Shown piece after piece: positions 8,612-15,524 of a stretch of 17,866 nucleotides of DNA (position 1 is the first letter of the stretch; every line of letters begins with the position of its first letter). Made by a program: the position numbers and the translations under genes. Under the pieces are notes generated by a model. It was not told the origin of the DNA and searched no databases. It was given only the letters and a program-made list of their open reading frames with translations. The stretch is from CAYRVX01 sp964642165 (GTDB lineage: Bacteria; Planctomycetota; Phycisphaerae; SM23-33): contig CAZXOC010000145.1 in assembly GCA_964642165.1 (NCBI GenBank), positions 1 to 17,866 of the forward strand, in the 5' to 3' direction.

Positions 8612-8617
8612 TATACT
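8612..8617 (+). promoter_or_regulatory. Putative -10 element (TATACT) very close to larB start
   Basis: GCGGTATACTGTC matches a near-consensus -10. The expected start of transcription, 6-8 bases later, is at 8623-8625, only 2-4 bases before the ATG at 8627. The GGAGG at 8621-8625 is just one base from the ATG, too close to act as a normal ribosome site. The larB transcript from this promoter would be almost leaderless. No clear -35 is seen. Confidence 0.5.
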
Positions 8618-8626
8618 GTCGGAGGC

Positions 8627-9400
8627 ATGAACGAAGAGACGCTCAGGAAGCTGCTGGAGTCGGTCCGCTCGGGCGAGACGCCGGTGGACGAGGTCGTGGC
8701 GAAGCTGCGGCGGATGCCGTTCGAGTCGATGGGCTTCGCCACCGTGGACCACCACCGCGCGCTGCGGTGCGGGGCGCCGGAGGTGATCTTCTGCCCCGGC
8801 AAGACGCCCCGGCAGGTCCGCGAGATCTTCGAGACGCTCGCCGAGGCGGGGGAGAACGTCCTGGCGACCCGCGCCGACCGCGAGGCCTACGAGGCCGTCG
8901 CCGCCGCCCTGCCCGCCGCCGAGTACCACGAGCCGGCCCGCGCCATCACGCTGCGCCAGGCCGAGCCGTGCGAGGCGGCCGGGCACGTGGCGGTGGTCTC
9001 GGCCGGAACGAGCGACCTGCCCGTCGCCGAGGAGGCCCGCGTGACGGCGGAGATCCTCGACCAGCACGTCACCACGCACTACGACGTGGGCGTGGCGGGG
9101 ATCCACCGGCTGCTGGCCTGCGGCGAGACGCTCCAGGCCGCCGACGCGATCGTCGTCGTCGCGGGCATGGAGGGGGCGCTGGCCAGCGTGGTGGGAGGTC
9201 TGGTGGCCGTGCCGGTCATCGCCGTGCCGACCTCGGTGGGCTACGGCGCGAGTTTCGGCGGGCTGGCGGCCCTGCTGGCCATGCTCAACAGCTGCGCCAG
9301 CAACGTCAGCGTGGTGAACATCGACAACGGCTTCGCCGGCGGGTACATCGCCTCGATGATCAGCCGCCGGGCGGGCGCCGGGGGCCGGGGCACGCCATGA
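8627..9400 (+). CDS. larB: Pyridinium-3,5-biscarboxylic acid mononucleotide synthase LarB
   Basis: 257-residue LarB, also annotated as a PurE/NCAIR-mutase-like protein. It carboxylates and hydrolyses nicotinic acid adenine dinucleotide in the first step of nickel-pincer nucleotide cofactor synthesis. Family features are present: a helical start LRKLLESVRSGE, FATVDHHRALRCGAPEVIFCPGKTP (residues about 37-61), then the PurE-like domain with VVSAGTSDLPVAEEA (near 124-138), HYDVGVAGIHRLL (near 150-162), VVVAGMEGALASVVGGL (near 175-191) and VPTSVGYGASFGGLAALLAMLNSCA near 200-224. It is full length. The start at 8627 preserves the conserved N-terminal helix. The stop overlaps the nnrD start as ATGA, so the two are translationally coupled. 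LarC and LarE are not in the window. Confidence 0.93.
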   Translation: MNEETLRKLLESVRSGETPVDEVVAKLRRMPFESMGFATVDHHRALRCGAPEVIFCPGKTPRQVREIFETLAEAGENVLATRADREAYEAVAAALPAAEYHEPARAITLRQAEPCEAAGHVAVVSAGTSDLPVAEEARVTAEILDQHVTTHYDVGVAGIHRLLACGETLQAADAIVVVAGMEGALASVVGGLVAVPVIAVPTSVGYGASFGGLAALLAMLNSCASNVSVVNIDNGFAGGYIASMISRRAGAGGRGTP

Positions 9401-10293
9401 GCGAGTCCATCGAGCGTGTAGAGACGCTGCCGGAGCTCCCGCCGCGGACGCCCGACGGGCACAAGGGCGACTACGGGCGGGTGCTGGTCGTCGGCGGGTC
9501 GCGCGGGATGCCGGGCGCCGTCGCCCTGGCGGCCAACGCCGCCCTTCGCGGCGGCGCGGGGCTGGTGACCTTCGCCGCGCCCGAGCCGGTCCAGCTCACC
9601 GTCGCGCAGCTCTGCCCGTGCGCGACGTCGCTGCCGCTGGCCTGCACCCGGGAGGGCGAGCTGGCCGCCCAGAGCGTCCGGCAGCTCCGCAAGGCCGCGG
9701 GGACCGTGGACGTGCTGGCCGTCGGGCCCGGGCTGGCCGTCGGCCCGCGGCAGCAGGCGCTCGTCCGCGCCGCGCTGGAGCAGGGCGGGCCCCTCGTGCT
9801 CGACGCCGACGGGCTGAACAACCTCGCGAAGATCGACGGCTGGGCCTCCCTTCGCCGCGGCCCGCTGGTCCTCACGCCGCATCCCGGCGAGCTCAGCCGC
9901 CTGGTGGCCGCGCCCGTCCGCGAGATCCAGTCCGAGCGCCAGGCCCACGCCGTCGCCGCGGCGCGCGGATGGGCCGCCGGCGCCCCGGAGGGCGCCGCCG
10001 CGCTGGTCGTCGTCCTGAAGGGCGCCGGGACGGTGATCACCGACGGCCGCCGCGTGCGCATCAACGAGACGGGCAACCCCGGCATGGCCACCGGCGGCAG
10101 CGGCGACGTCCTGACGGGCCTGACCGCCGCGCTGTTGGCCCAGGGCCTCTCGGCGTTCGACGCGGCGGCCCTGGCGGCGCACCTCCACGGGCGCGCCGGC
10201 GACCTCGCCGCCCGGCAGCTCTCCCAGCCGTCGGTCATGGCGTCCGACCTGCTGAACTACCTCCCGCTGGCGATGAGGGAAGTGACCTCCTGA
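9397..10293 (+). CDS. nnrD: ADP-dependent (S)-NAD(P)H-hydrate dehydratase
   Basis: 298-residue ribokinase-fold dehydratase (YjeF C-terminal domain, NnrD). It restores NADH and NADPH from their damaged hydrates at the expense of ADP. Motifs in order: KGDYGRVLVVGGSRGMPGA (23-41), LRGGAGLVTFA (50-60), AVGPGL (108-113), LVLDADGLNNL (133-143), LTPHPGELSRL (159-169), VVLKGAGTVI (205-214) and the nucleotide/anion-hole signature NPGMATGGSGDVLTG (227-241), in which D237 is the catalytic Asp by family comparison. The epimerase half (NnrE) is not fused and is not found here. The ATG sits in the larB stop (ATGA), so both enzymes, each acting on nicotinamide-type dinucleotides, are made together. It ends 45 bp from the convergent response-regulator gene. 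Confidence 0.94.
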   Translation: MSESIERVETLPELPPRTPDGHKGDYGRVLVVGGSRGMPGAVALAANAALRGGAGLVTFAAPEPVQLTVAQLCPCATSLPLACTREGELAAQSVRQLRKAAGTVDVLAVGPGLAVGPRQQALVRAALEQGGPLVLDADGLNNLAKIDGWASLRRGPLVLTPHPGELSRLVAAPVREIQSERQAHAVAAARGWAAGAPEGAAALVVVLKGAGTVITDGRRVRINETGNPGMATGGSGDVLTGLTAALLAQGLSAFDAAALAAHLHGRAGDLAARQLSQPSVMASDLLNYLPLAMREVTS

Positions 10294-10321
10294 CCGCCGG
10301 CCGACCGGGGCAAAGCGGCGC

Positions 10322-10337
10322 GCCCGCCGGCGCGGGC
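10322..10337. terminator. Hairpin between convergent nnrD and response-regulator genes
   Basis: GCCCGC (10322-10327) pairs with GCGGGC (10332-10337) around a CGGC loop in the 45-bp gap between convergent stops. It could serve both directions. Neither side has a real T-tract (plus side CTTACAGG), so it may be only a transcript-end stabiliser. Confidence 0.4.
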
Positions 10338-10338
10338 C

Positions 10339-10986
10339 TTACAGGCTCGTGATGCCCTCCTTGACGGCGAACTTGGTCAGCTCGGCCACGCTGTGCAGGT
10401 CCAGCTTCTGCATGAGCTGTCGGCGGTGCGTCTCGATCGTCTTGGGGCTGACGTGCAGGCGGCGGGCGATCTGCTTGGTGGTCCGGCCCTCGGCCAGCAG
10501 TTGCAGCACCTCGCGCTCCCGGTTGGTCAGGACGCTCATGGCCTTGGGGCGGTCGCCGCCGAGACGGCGCACGTACTCGTCGACGACCGCCGACGTGACC
10601 TTCGGCGAAAGGTACCGCTGCCCGTCGTGCACCACGCGGATGGCCTGGGCCAGCTCCTCCAGCGCGCAGTCCTTCACCAGGTAGCCGGACGCCCCGGCCA
10701 GCAGCATCTCCGAGACGTAGCGGTGATCGCAGTGCATCGACAGGGCCAGCACCTTCGTCGCCGGCGTGCGCTTGAGGATCTGCCTGGCGGCCTCTATGCC
10801 GTTCAGGTCCGGCATGGTCACGTCCAGCACGACGACGTGGGGGGCGAGCTCTTCGGCGAGGCGTACGGCCATCCGCCCGTCATACGCTTCGCCGACCACC
10901 GCCATGTCCGGCTCCTTCCCCAACAGGCTGCGAAGGCCCGTGGACATGAGCCTGTGGTCGTCGGCCAGCAGGATTCGGATCTTCAT
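10339..10986 (-). CDS. NarL/LuxR-type response regulator
   Basis: 215-residue two-component response regulator. The receiver domain begins MKIRILLADDHRLM with acidic residues D9 and D10. The phospho-acceptor is D55 in VVVLDVTMPDLNG. The switch Thr/Ser lies in LALSMH, and the conserved Lys is in ASGYLVKD. After a short linker comes a LuxR/GerE helix-turn-helix: LTNREREVLQLLAEGRTTKQ (near 153-172), IARRLHVSPKTIETHRRQLM, a canonical DNA-recognition segment. Length and spacing are typical of NarL/FixJ-like regulators. The ATG overlaps the stop of the upstream histidine kinase gene by four bases, so kinase and regulator are a cognate pair. Target genes cannot be inferred from sequence. Confidence 0.95.
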   Translation of the reverse strand: MKIRILLADDHRLMSTGLRSLLGKEPDMAVVGEAYDGRMAVRLAEELAPHVVVLDVTMPDLNGIEAARQILKRTPATKVLALSMHCDHRYVSEMLLAGASGYLVKDCALEELAQAIRVVHDGQRYLSPKVTSAVVDEYVRRLGGDRPKAMSVLTNREREVLQLLAEGRTTKQIARRLHVSPKTIETHRRQLMQKLDLHSVAELTKFAVKEGITSL

Positions 10987-12041
10987 GGAGTTTCCTCCCC
11001 CGCCTCGGGTGGCTGGCGGGTTGCCTCCGGCTCGTCCGGGCTCGGCGCGGCGCCCAGCGGCACCGTCAGCGTGACACGCGTGCCCCCGCCGGACGAACTG
11101 ATCTCCACCCGTCCGCCGACGTAGCTGATGCGCTCGCGCAAGCTGAGCAGCCCGAAGCCCTCGGGCGTGCGGCTGGCTCGAGCGGCCTTCGCTACGGCCG
11201 TGCCCACGCCGTCGTCCGTCACGGTCAGGACGACGCGATCGGCCTGCCGGGACAGGTCCATTCGGGCCCGGTCGGCCCGGGCGTGCTTGACCACGTTGGC
11301 CAGCAGCTCCTGGGCGCCGCGGAACAGCAGGGCCTGCACGTCCTCGTCCAGCGGCTTGGGCTGCCCGTCGTCGGTGAACTCCGCCGCCAGGCCGTGCCGC
11401 CGCCGCGTGCGTTCGGCCAGCCAGTCCAGCGCGGCCGCCAGCCCCAGCTCGTACAGCATGGGCGGGCACAACTCGAACGTCAGCTCGCGCGTGTCCTGGA
11501 TGGCGTGGTCGAGCAGCCCCATCGCTTCGGCCAGCGCCGACGTCCGGGCCGGATCGGCCTGGTCGGCCTCGGCGCGCAACTGCCCCAGCTTGTTCCTCGA
11601 CAGCGCCAGGTCCTGGGCGACACGGTCGTGCAGGTTCGCGGCGATCTGGCGCCGCTGCAACTCCTCGGCGCTGGACAGCCGCGACGCCAGCCGCCGCAGG
11701 CTGTGCTGCTTGGCTGCAATGCCCTCGCGGAGCACCGCCACCACCACCGAGACGACCACGAACACGGTGGCCCGCAGCAGGTCCTCGCCGATCGTCTCCC
11801 CGCCGCGAAAGAGGAAGCTGCTGGCGAACAGCAGCGCCGCCAGGACGACGGCCGTGGCGATCCCCCGCCAACCCCACCACAACGACGAGAGCACGATCGG
11901 GACGTAGAACAGGTGGGTGAAGATGGTGCCGACGCGCAGGTGGGCGTGGAAGACGTACGTGATGGCGCACGCCCCGACCCCCATCAGCACGACCGCCGCG
12001 GATCGGTACTGCTTCCGCCGGTTCTCCGACGTCGAAGCCAT
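10983..12041 (-). CDS. Membrane sensor histidine kinase (HisKA_3 / NarX-like)
   Basis: 352-residue sensor kinase for the adjacent regulator. The N-terminal part has about four membrane helices (roughly 13-35, 43-60, 61-78, 88-105), with little periplasmic loop, so it probably senses within or near the membrane. A short coiled coil leads to the HisKA_3 dimerisation helix, RQIAANLHDRVAQDLALS (131-148), with phospho-acceptor H138. The ATPase domain has an N-box (ELLANVVKHARADRA, N249), DDGVG (276-280) and GFGLLSLRERISYVGGRVEI (295-314). I prefer the ATG at 12041, preceded by GGGGAG with good spacing. An in-frame ATG at 12134 would add 31 residues of Gly/Arg-rich text unlike a conserved domain, but the promoter upstream permits it. 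Confidence 0.9.
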   Translation of the reverse strand: MASTSENRRKQYRSAAVVLMGVGACAITYVFHAHLRVGTIFTHLFYVPIVLSSLWWGWRGIATAVVLAALLFASSFLFRGGETIGEDLLRATVFVVVSVVVAVLREGIAAKQHSLRRLASRLSSAEELQRRQIAANLHDRVAQDLALSRNKLGQLRAEADQADPARTSALAEAMGLLDHAIQDTRELTFELCPPMLYELGLAAALDWLAERTRRRHGLAAEFTDDGQPKPLDEDVQALLFRGAQELLANVVKHARADRARMDLSRQADRVVLTVTDDGVGTAVAKAARASRTPEGFGLLSLRERISYVGGRVEISSSGGGTRVTLTVPLGAAPSPDEPEATRQPPEAGEETP

Positions 12042-12154
12042 CCCAGACTCCCCGCGACGGGCACGCTTCGTTCCGCCGCCGGATCCCTCGCCCGAAGGCC
12101 CGCCGGCACGTCCCGACGCGTCGCATGGGTCCATGCGCGTCCGCTCACGTGCCC

Positions 12155-12183
12155 AGTGTACGCCCGCAAGGCCCGCTTGCCAA
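12155..12183 (-). promoter_or_regulatory. Putative promoter of the two-component operon
   Basis: On the minus strand TTGGCA (12178-12183) and TACACT (12155-12160) are exactly 17 bp apart, a good housekeeping-type match. Transcription would start near 12148. This gives about 107 nt of leader to the preferred kinase start, or 14 nt to the alternative ATG at 12134. Confidence 0.6.
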
Positions 12184-12366
12184 GGGTGATGGCGGAAGGA
12201 ACGCCGCCGCGGAGCCGGCGCCGCCGGCTGCCGGCGTGCCCTTGGCCCCGAAGCGACCCATCCAGATTCCCGATCGAGTCCCTCCGGCGGCGCGAGCCGC
12301 GCCGCCCCGCTCGCCGCCGGGGGCGGCGATGTCCGGGGCGCCGGCCAGAAGATCGTCCCGAGGGTC
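12184..12366. other. Intergenic spacer between divergent promoters
   Basis: GC-rich stretch between the two-component promoter (minus) and the dksA-like promoter (plus). Open frames across it are Arg/Pro/Ala-rich without recognisable motifs. I see no gene, tRNA or terminator here. Confidence 0.5.
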
Positions 12367-12396
12367 TTGACACGGCGGCGGGAAACATCCTATACT
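12367..12396 (+). promoter_or_regulatory. Strong promoter of the DksA/TraR-like gene
   Basis: TTGACA (12367-12372), an 18-bp spacer and TATACT (12391-12396) make the best sigma-70-type promoter in the window. Transcription from about 12403 gives an 88-nt leader containing a 7-bp hairpin, TCCGCCC/GGGCGGA at 12440-12457, upstream of the AAAGGA ribosome site. Confidence 0.75.
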
Positions 12397-12490
12397 TCTC
12401 CGCTTCCCTCTGGGCAGCGGATCGGTACGTGACAGGGTGTCCGCCCGGCGGGGCGGAGGGATGTGAAGACTGGTGTAAAGGACTCGCTCA

Positions 12491-13066
12491 GTGGCCAAGA
12501 GAACAACTGCCCGTAAGACGGCGTCGAAGAAGGGCCAGGCGGCGGCAAAGAGCCGCCCGGCCAATCGTGCCAAGAAGCCCGCCAAGCAGGCCGCCCGCCG
12601 GCCGCAGACCGACGGCGAACCGGACGCCGCCCGCAAACCCAAGGCCCGCAAGAAGCTGCTGACCGCCGCCCAGCGGCGGCAGTTCCGCAAGATGCTCCTG
12701 GAGAAACGGCGCGAGCTGGTCGGCGACATGACCGGCATCGAGGCCGAGGCCTTCGGGGCCGACCGCGAGGAAAGCAAGGGCGACATCTCCGACCACCCCG
12801 CCGACGCCGGCACCGACAACTTCGAGCAGGAGTTCTCCCTGGGGCTGCTGGAGAGCGAACGGATCCTCCTGGCCGAGATCGACGAGGCCCTGGGGCGCAT
12901 CGAGGACCGCAGCTACGGCATCTGCGCGGGCACGGGCGAGCCGATCAGCAAGGCCCGGCTGAAGGCGCGTCCCTGGGCCAAGTACAGCATCGAGTACGCC
13001 CGCATGGTCGAGAGGGGGCTGGTTCGTCCCGGCGAGCCGATTGACGGAAACGACGAGGACGAGTAG
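12491..13066 (+). CDS. DksA/TraR-family protein with degenerate zinc finger and basic N-terminal tail
   Basis: 191-residue protein of the DksA/TraR/YteA family, which binds RNA polymerase through the secondary channel and modulates initiation. Residues 1-55 are a Lys/Ala/Arg-rich tail resembling a histone-H1 C-terminus (KRTTARKTASKK and similar). A coiled coil follows (about 58-140) with acidic tip GDISDHPADAGTDN (97-110), the pattern of the YteA-like branch. The zinc-finger region reads YGICAGTGEPISKARLKARP. Of the four Cys ligands of E. coli DksA only C145 remains; the other positions are T148, S166 and Y169, so zinc binding is unlikely. The start is GTG at 12491 with AAAGGA nine bases upstream. 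It lies 66 bp before lspA, the same strand. Family assignment is firm, and loss of the finger is directly visible. Confidence 0.9.
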   Translation: MAKRTTARKTASKKGQAAAKSRPANRAKKPAKQAARRPQTDGEPDAARKPKARKKLLTAAQRRQFRKMLLEKRRELVGDMTGIEAEAFGADREESKGDISDHPADAGTDNFEQEFSLGLLESERILLAEIDEALGRIEDRSYGICAGTGEPISKARLKARPWAKYSIEYARMVERGLVRPGEPIDGNDEDE

Positions 13067-13132
13067 GTCGCCGGCCGAAACCCAGGGGTGCCCATCGTGC
13101 CCGGTGCCACCGGAAACACGCCCAAGGACGCC

Positions 13133-13807
13133 ATGACAAGCCGCGCCTGGCACGCCACGCCCGCCTGGAGGCGACCGTCTGCGGTGGCGGTGTTCGTGGT
13201 GGTGGTGGCGGCCGGGCTGGCGGGCGATCTCTGGAGCAAGCACGCGGTCTTCTCGGCCTTGCTGGGCGATCCGGCCGTCGCGCGGCGGGTCGGCGACCTC
13301 GCCCCCGGGCGCGACGCGGCGCCCTCGGCCGCCGAAGTGCTGCGATGGCTGCGGCTGCACCGGCAGGTCTTCTCCGGCTTTCGACTGACGCTCTCGACGA
13401 ACCCCGGTGTCGTCTTCGGGCTGCCGATGCCGCCGTGGGCCGTCGCCGTCGCGACCGTCTTCACCATCGCCCTGGTGGCCTACTTCTTCGCGACCTCCGG
13501 CGCCGCCGGGCGCTGGACGCACGTGGCCCTGGCGATGGTCCTGTCCGGGGCGCTGGGCAACTTCTACGACCGCATGATCGCGCGCGTTCGCGTCCCCGGC
13601 ATCGAGACGCCCATCACGGGGCAGGTCCGCGATTTCCTGGACTTTTCCGAGATTCGCGTGCTCGGCGTGAACTACCCCTACATCTTCAACGTCGCCGACG
13701 TGCTGCTGGTCGTCGGGGTGGCGATGCTGATCCTCCATTGGGCCGTCGCCGCCCGCCGCCAGCGGAAGGCCCAACCCGCCGCCAAAGCCCCCAAGCGCCG
13801 CCGATGA
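13133..13807 (+). CDS. lspA: Lipoprotein signal peptidase (signal peptidase II)
   Basis: 224-residue inner-membrane aspartyl protease that removes signal peptides from diacylglyceryl-modified prolipoproteins. Family blocks are present: GDLWSKHAVF (31-40), STNPGVVFG (88-96), GALGNFYDR (139-147) with catalytic D146, VRDFLDF (165-171) and YIFNVADVLLVVG (183-195) with catalytic D189. Four hydrophobic segments are visible (about 15-32, 102-120, 127-145, 185-203). It is longer than the usual 160-170 residues because of an enlarged periplasmic loop (about 40-87) and a basic C-terminal tail. The ATG at 13133, with AAGGA close upstream, is preferred to an in-frame GTG at 13088, which would add 15 residues. 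It is probably co-transcribed with the DksA-like gene. Confidence 0.93.
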   Translation: MTSRAWHATPAWRRPSAVAVFVVVVAAGLAGDLWSKHAVFSALLGDPAVARRVGDLAPGRDAAPSAAEVLRWLRLHRQVFSGFRLTLSTNPGVVFGLPMPPWAVAVATVFTIALVAYFFATSGAAGRWTHVALAMVLSGALGNFYDRMIARVRVPGIETPITGQVRDFLDFSEIRVLGVNYPYIFNVADVLLVVGVAMLILHWAVAARRQRKAQPAAKAPKRRR

Positions 13808-13864
13808 CGGCCCCGGGCGCCTTCCCTTGGCGCGCCGGCGCGGGTCCGGACCGCCGCCGTATGG

Positions 13865-13870
13865 TACAAT
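13865..13870 (+). promoter_or_regulatory. Putative -10 element (TACAAT)
   Basis: ATGGTACAATC lies 57 bp before the ATG at 13927, in the 119-bp gap after lspA. It is close to the housekeeping consensus and shares the TGGTAnAAT context seen at 3992-4000. No convincing -35 is present at 17 bp. Confidence 0.45.
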
Positions 13871-13926
13871 CTTCCCTTCGCCCGCGCGCCGCGGGAGGAG
13901 GGCCGCAGGCCCAAGGACGCCATGGC

Positions 13927-14367
13927 ATGGAGATCTTCCTGGCCGGGATCATTCAGGGCTCCAAGGTGGAAGCGGAGATCCACCCCCAGGACTGGCGCGC
14001 GGCGGTCCGCGACCTGCTGGCCCGCTACGCGCCGCGGGCAGAGGTCTACTGCCACTACAGCGAACACCCCCACAGCATCACGTACGAGCTGCGGGAGATC
14101 CGGGCCACGTTCGAGGACGGGCTCTGCCGGGCGCGGCGGTGCGACGTCCTGGTGGCGTATCTGCCCGGCGCGTCGATGGGCACGGCCATCGAGATGCACG
14201 AGGCCGCCCGAGCCGGGGCGGCGGTCCTGGCGATCACGCCGATGGCCGCCAACTGGGTCGTGCGGCACTACTGCGACGGCATCTTCCCGGACCTCGCGAC
14301 GTTCGAGACGTTCCTGGCGGCGGGCGAGCTGGCCGGCCTGCTCGAGGCGAAGCGCCGGCGGGAATGA
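13927..14367 (+). CDS. Nucleoside 2-deoxyribosyltransferase-like protein
   Basis: 146-residue protein of the nucleoside 2-deoxyribosyltransferase-like superfamily, small Rossmann-type folds that cleave or exchange N-glycosidic bonds of nucleosides. It starts EIFLAGIIQGSKVEAEIHPQ, the typical first strand and loop. It continues with an acidic/aromatic middle (EVYCHYSEHPHSITYELRE, 39-57), then RCDVLVAYLPGASMGTAIEM (71-90), in which the G-T-x-x-E pattern (E89) corresponds to the catalytic Glu region of the superfamily. Related bacterial proteins are mostly uncharacterised, so activity is not assured. Of two nearby ATGs, 13922 is in another frame; the real one is 13927, nine bases after AAGGA. 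The stop overlaps an ATG (14364) of a short ORF leading towards rlmN. Confidence 0.75.
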   Translation: MEIFLAGIIQGSKVEAEIHPQDWRAAVRDLLARYAPRAEVYCHYSEHPHSITYELREIRATFEDGLCRARRCDVLVAYLPGASMGTAIEMHEAARAGAAVLAITPMAANWVVRHYCDGIFPDLATFETFLAAGELAGLLEAKRRRE

Positions 14368-14403
14368 GTGTTGCGCCGTCGCCGCGATCAGTTATTCCTG
14401 GAC

Positions 14404-14437
14404 GCCGGGAGCTTGCGGCCCGGCGGGATCCCGGGCC
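14404..14437 (+). promoter_or_regulatory. Mutually exclusive hairpins upstream of rlmN
   Basis: GCCGGG (14404-14409) can pair with CCCGGC (14419-14424). Alternatively GGCCCGG (14417-14423) can pair with CCGGGCC (14431-14437). The two share bases and exclude each other. They sit just before the leader ORF and its ribosome site. In GC-rich DNA such pairs arise often by chance. Confidence 0.25.
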
Positions 14438-14453
14438 GGCCGTCGGAGACCGC

Positions 14454-14483
14454 ATGAACTTGGCCCGCGTTGACTTACGTTGA
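14454..14483 (+). CDS. Nine-codon leader ORF coupled to rlmN
   Basis: ATG at 14454 encodes MNLARVDLR and ends at TGA 14481-14483, which overlaps the rlmN ATG (14483) as TGATG. It has a reasonable ribosome site (CGGAGA six bases upstream), while rlmN itself has none. The same frame is also open from an ATG at 14364, which would give 39 residues starting at the ATGA of the preceding gene. Either way ribosomes terminate on the rlmN start. The peptide resembles nothing known. That it sets rlmN translation is inference. Confidence 0.4.
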   Translation: MNLARVDLR

Positions 14484-15517
14484 TGGAACACCTTCTGGAC
14501 ATGACGGTCGGGGAGCTGGAGGCGGCGATGGAGCCGCTCGGCCAGCCGCCCTATCGCGGGCGCCAGGTCGGCACGTGGCTCTGGCGCAAGGCCGCGGCGT
14601 CCTTCGCGGAGATGACCAACCTGCCCGCGGGCCTTCGCGGGCGCCTGGCGGAGCGGTTCTGCATCCTGTCGGCCCGGGTTGCCCACCGCCGCCGCGCGGA
14701 CGACGGCACGGAGAAGCTGCTGCTGGAGCTGGCCGACGGCGAGCGGGTCGAAACCGTCGCCATCCCCGAGCGCGGCCGCCTGACCGCCTGCGTCTCCACG
14801 CAGGTCGGCTGCGCGATGGGTTGCGCGTTCTGCGCCACGGGGCTGGACGGCCTGCTGCGGGACCTCTCCGCCGGCGAGATCGTCGAGCAGGTCTTCCACC
14901 TTCAGCGCTCCTGCCGGCAGCGCGTGACGAACGTGGTGTTCATGGGCATGGGCGAGCCGCTGGCCAACTACGATGCGACGGTGGCGGCCGTCCGGGCCAT
15001 GATCGACCCGCAGCGGCTGGGCATCTCGGCCCGGCACGTGACGGTCTCGACGGTGGGCCTGCCGAAGCCGATCCGCCGGCTGGCGGCCGAGAAGCTCCCC
15101 ATCACGCTGGCGATCTCGCTGCACGCGCCGAACGACGCGCTGCGCCGGCAGTTGGTTCCCGCAGCGGCGAGCGCTGGCCTGGCGGCGATCATCGACGCCG
15201 CGGAGGCGTTCTATCACAGTCGCAGGCGGGAGGTTACACTTGAGTACGTCCTGCTGGCGGGCGCGAACGACACCAAGGTCTGCGCCGAGGGCCTGGCCCG
15301 GATCGCGCGCCGGCTGCGTTGCAACGTCAACCTGATCCGGTACAATCCGGTTCCCGAGCTGCCGTTTGAGCGGCCGGGGAAGCCGGCCGTCGATGTCTTC
15401 GTGCGGCACTTGCGCCGCCATGGCGTGAACGTGCACGTGCGTCGCTCGCGGGGCTTGGACGTCTCGGCCGCGTGCGGCCAGTTGCGGCAGGCGGCGCGGC
15501 AGAAGTCGGTGAGGTAG
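14483..15517 (+). CDS. rlmN: Dual-specificity 23S rRNA/tRNA adenine-C2 methyltransferase
   Basis: 344-residue radical-SAM enzyme that methylates C2 of A2503 in 23S rRNA and of A37 in some tRNAs. The N-terminal RNA-binding part has YRGRQVGTWLWRKAAASFAE (24-43). The radical-SAM cluster is CAMGCAFC: the [4Fe-4S] ligands are C110, C114 and C117. C103 corresponds to E. coli C118, and C331 in DVSAACGQL (326-334) to the methyl-carrying C355. FMGMGEPLANYD (153-164), TVSTVGLP (187-194), ISLHAPND (211-218), VTLEYVLLAGAND (251-263) and NLIRYNPV (283-290) complete the family pattern. The ATG at 14483 is preferred to the adjacent TTG at 14480. There is no ribosome site of its own; translation likely depends on the ORF ending at 14483. 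The stop is 7 bp before the sigma-factor start. Confidence 0.95.
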   Translation: MEHLLDMTVGELEAAMEPLGQPPYRGRQVGTWLWRKAAASFAEMTNLPAGLRGRLAERFCILSARVAHRRRADDGTEKLLLELADGERVETVAIPERGRLTACVSTQVGCAMGCAFCATGLDGLLRDLSAGEIVEQVFHLQRSCRQRVTNVVFMGMGEPLANYDATVAAVRAMIDPQRLGISARHVTVSTVGLPKPIRRLAAEKLPITLAISLHAPNDALRRQLVPAAASAGLAAIIDAAEAFYHSRRREVTLEYVLLAGANDTKVCAEGLARIARRLRCNVNLIRYNPVPELPFERPGKPAVDVFVRHLRRHGVNVHVRRSRGLDVSAACGQLRQAARQKSVR

Positions 15518-15524
15518 CCCGTTC

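Noticed and set aside
13922..14473. 183-residue frame starting at ATG 13922
   Set aside because: Ser/Arg/Trp-rich shadow; the frame from 13927 gives the recognisable deoxyribosyltransferase-like protein.
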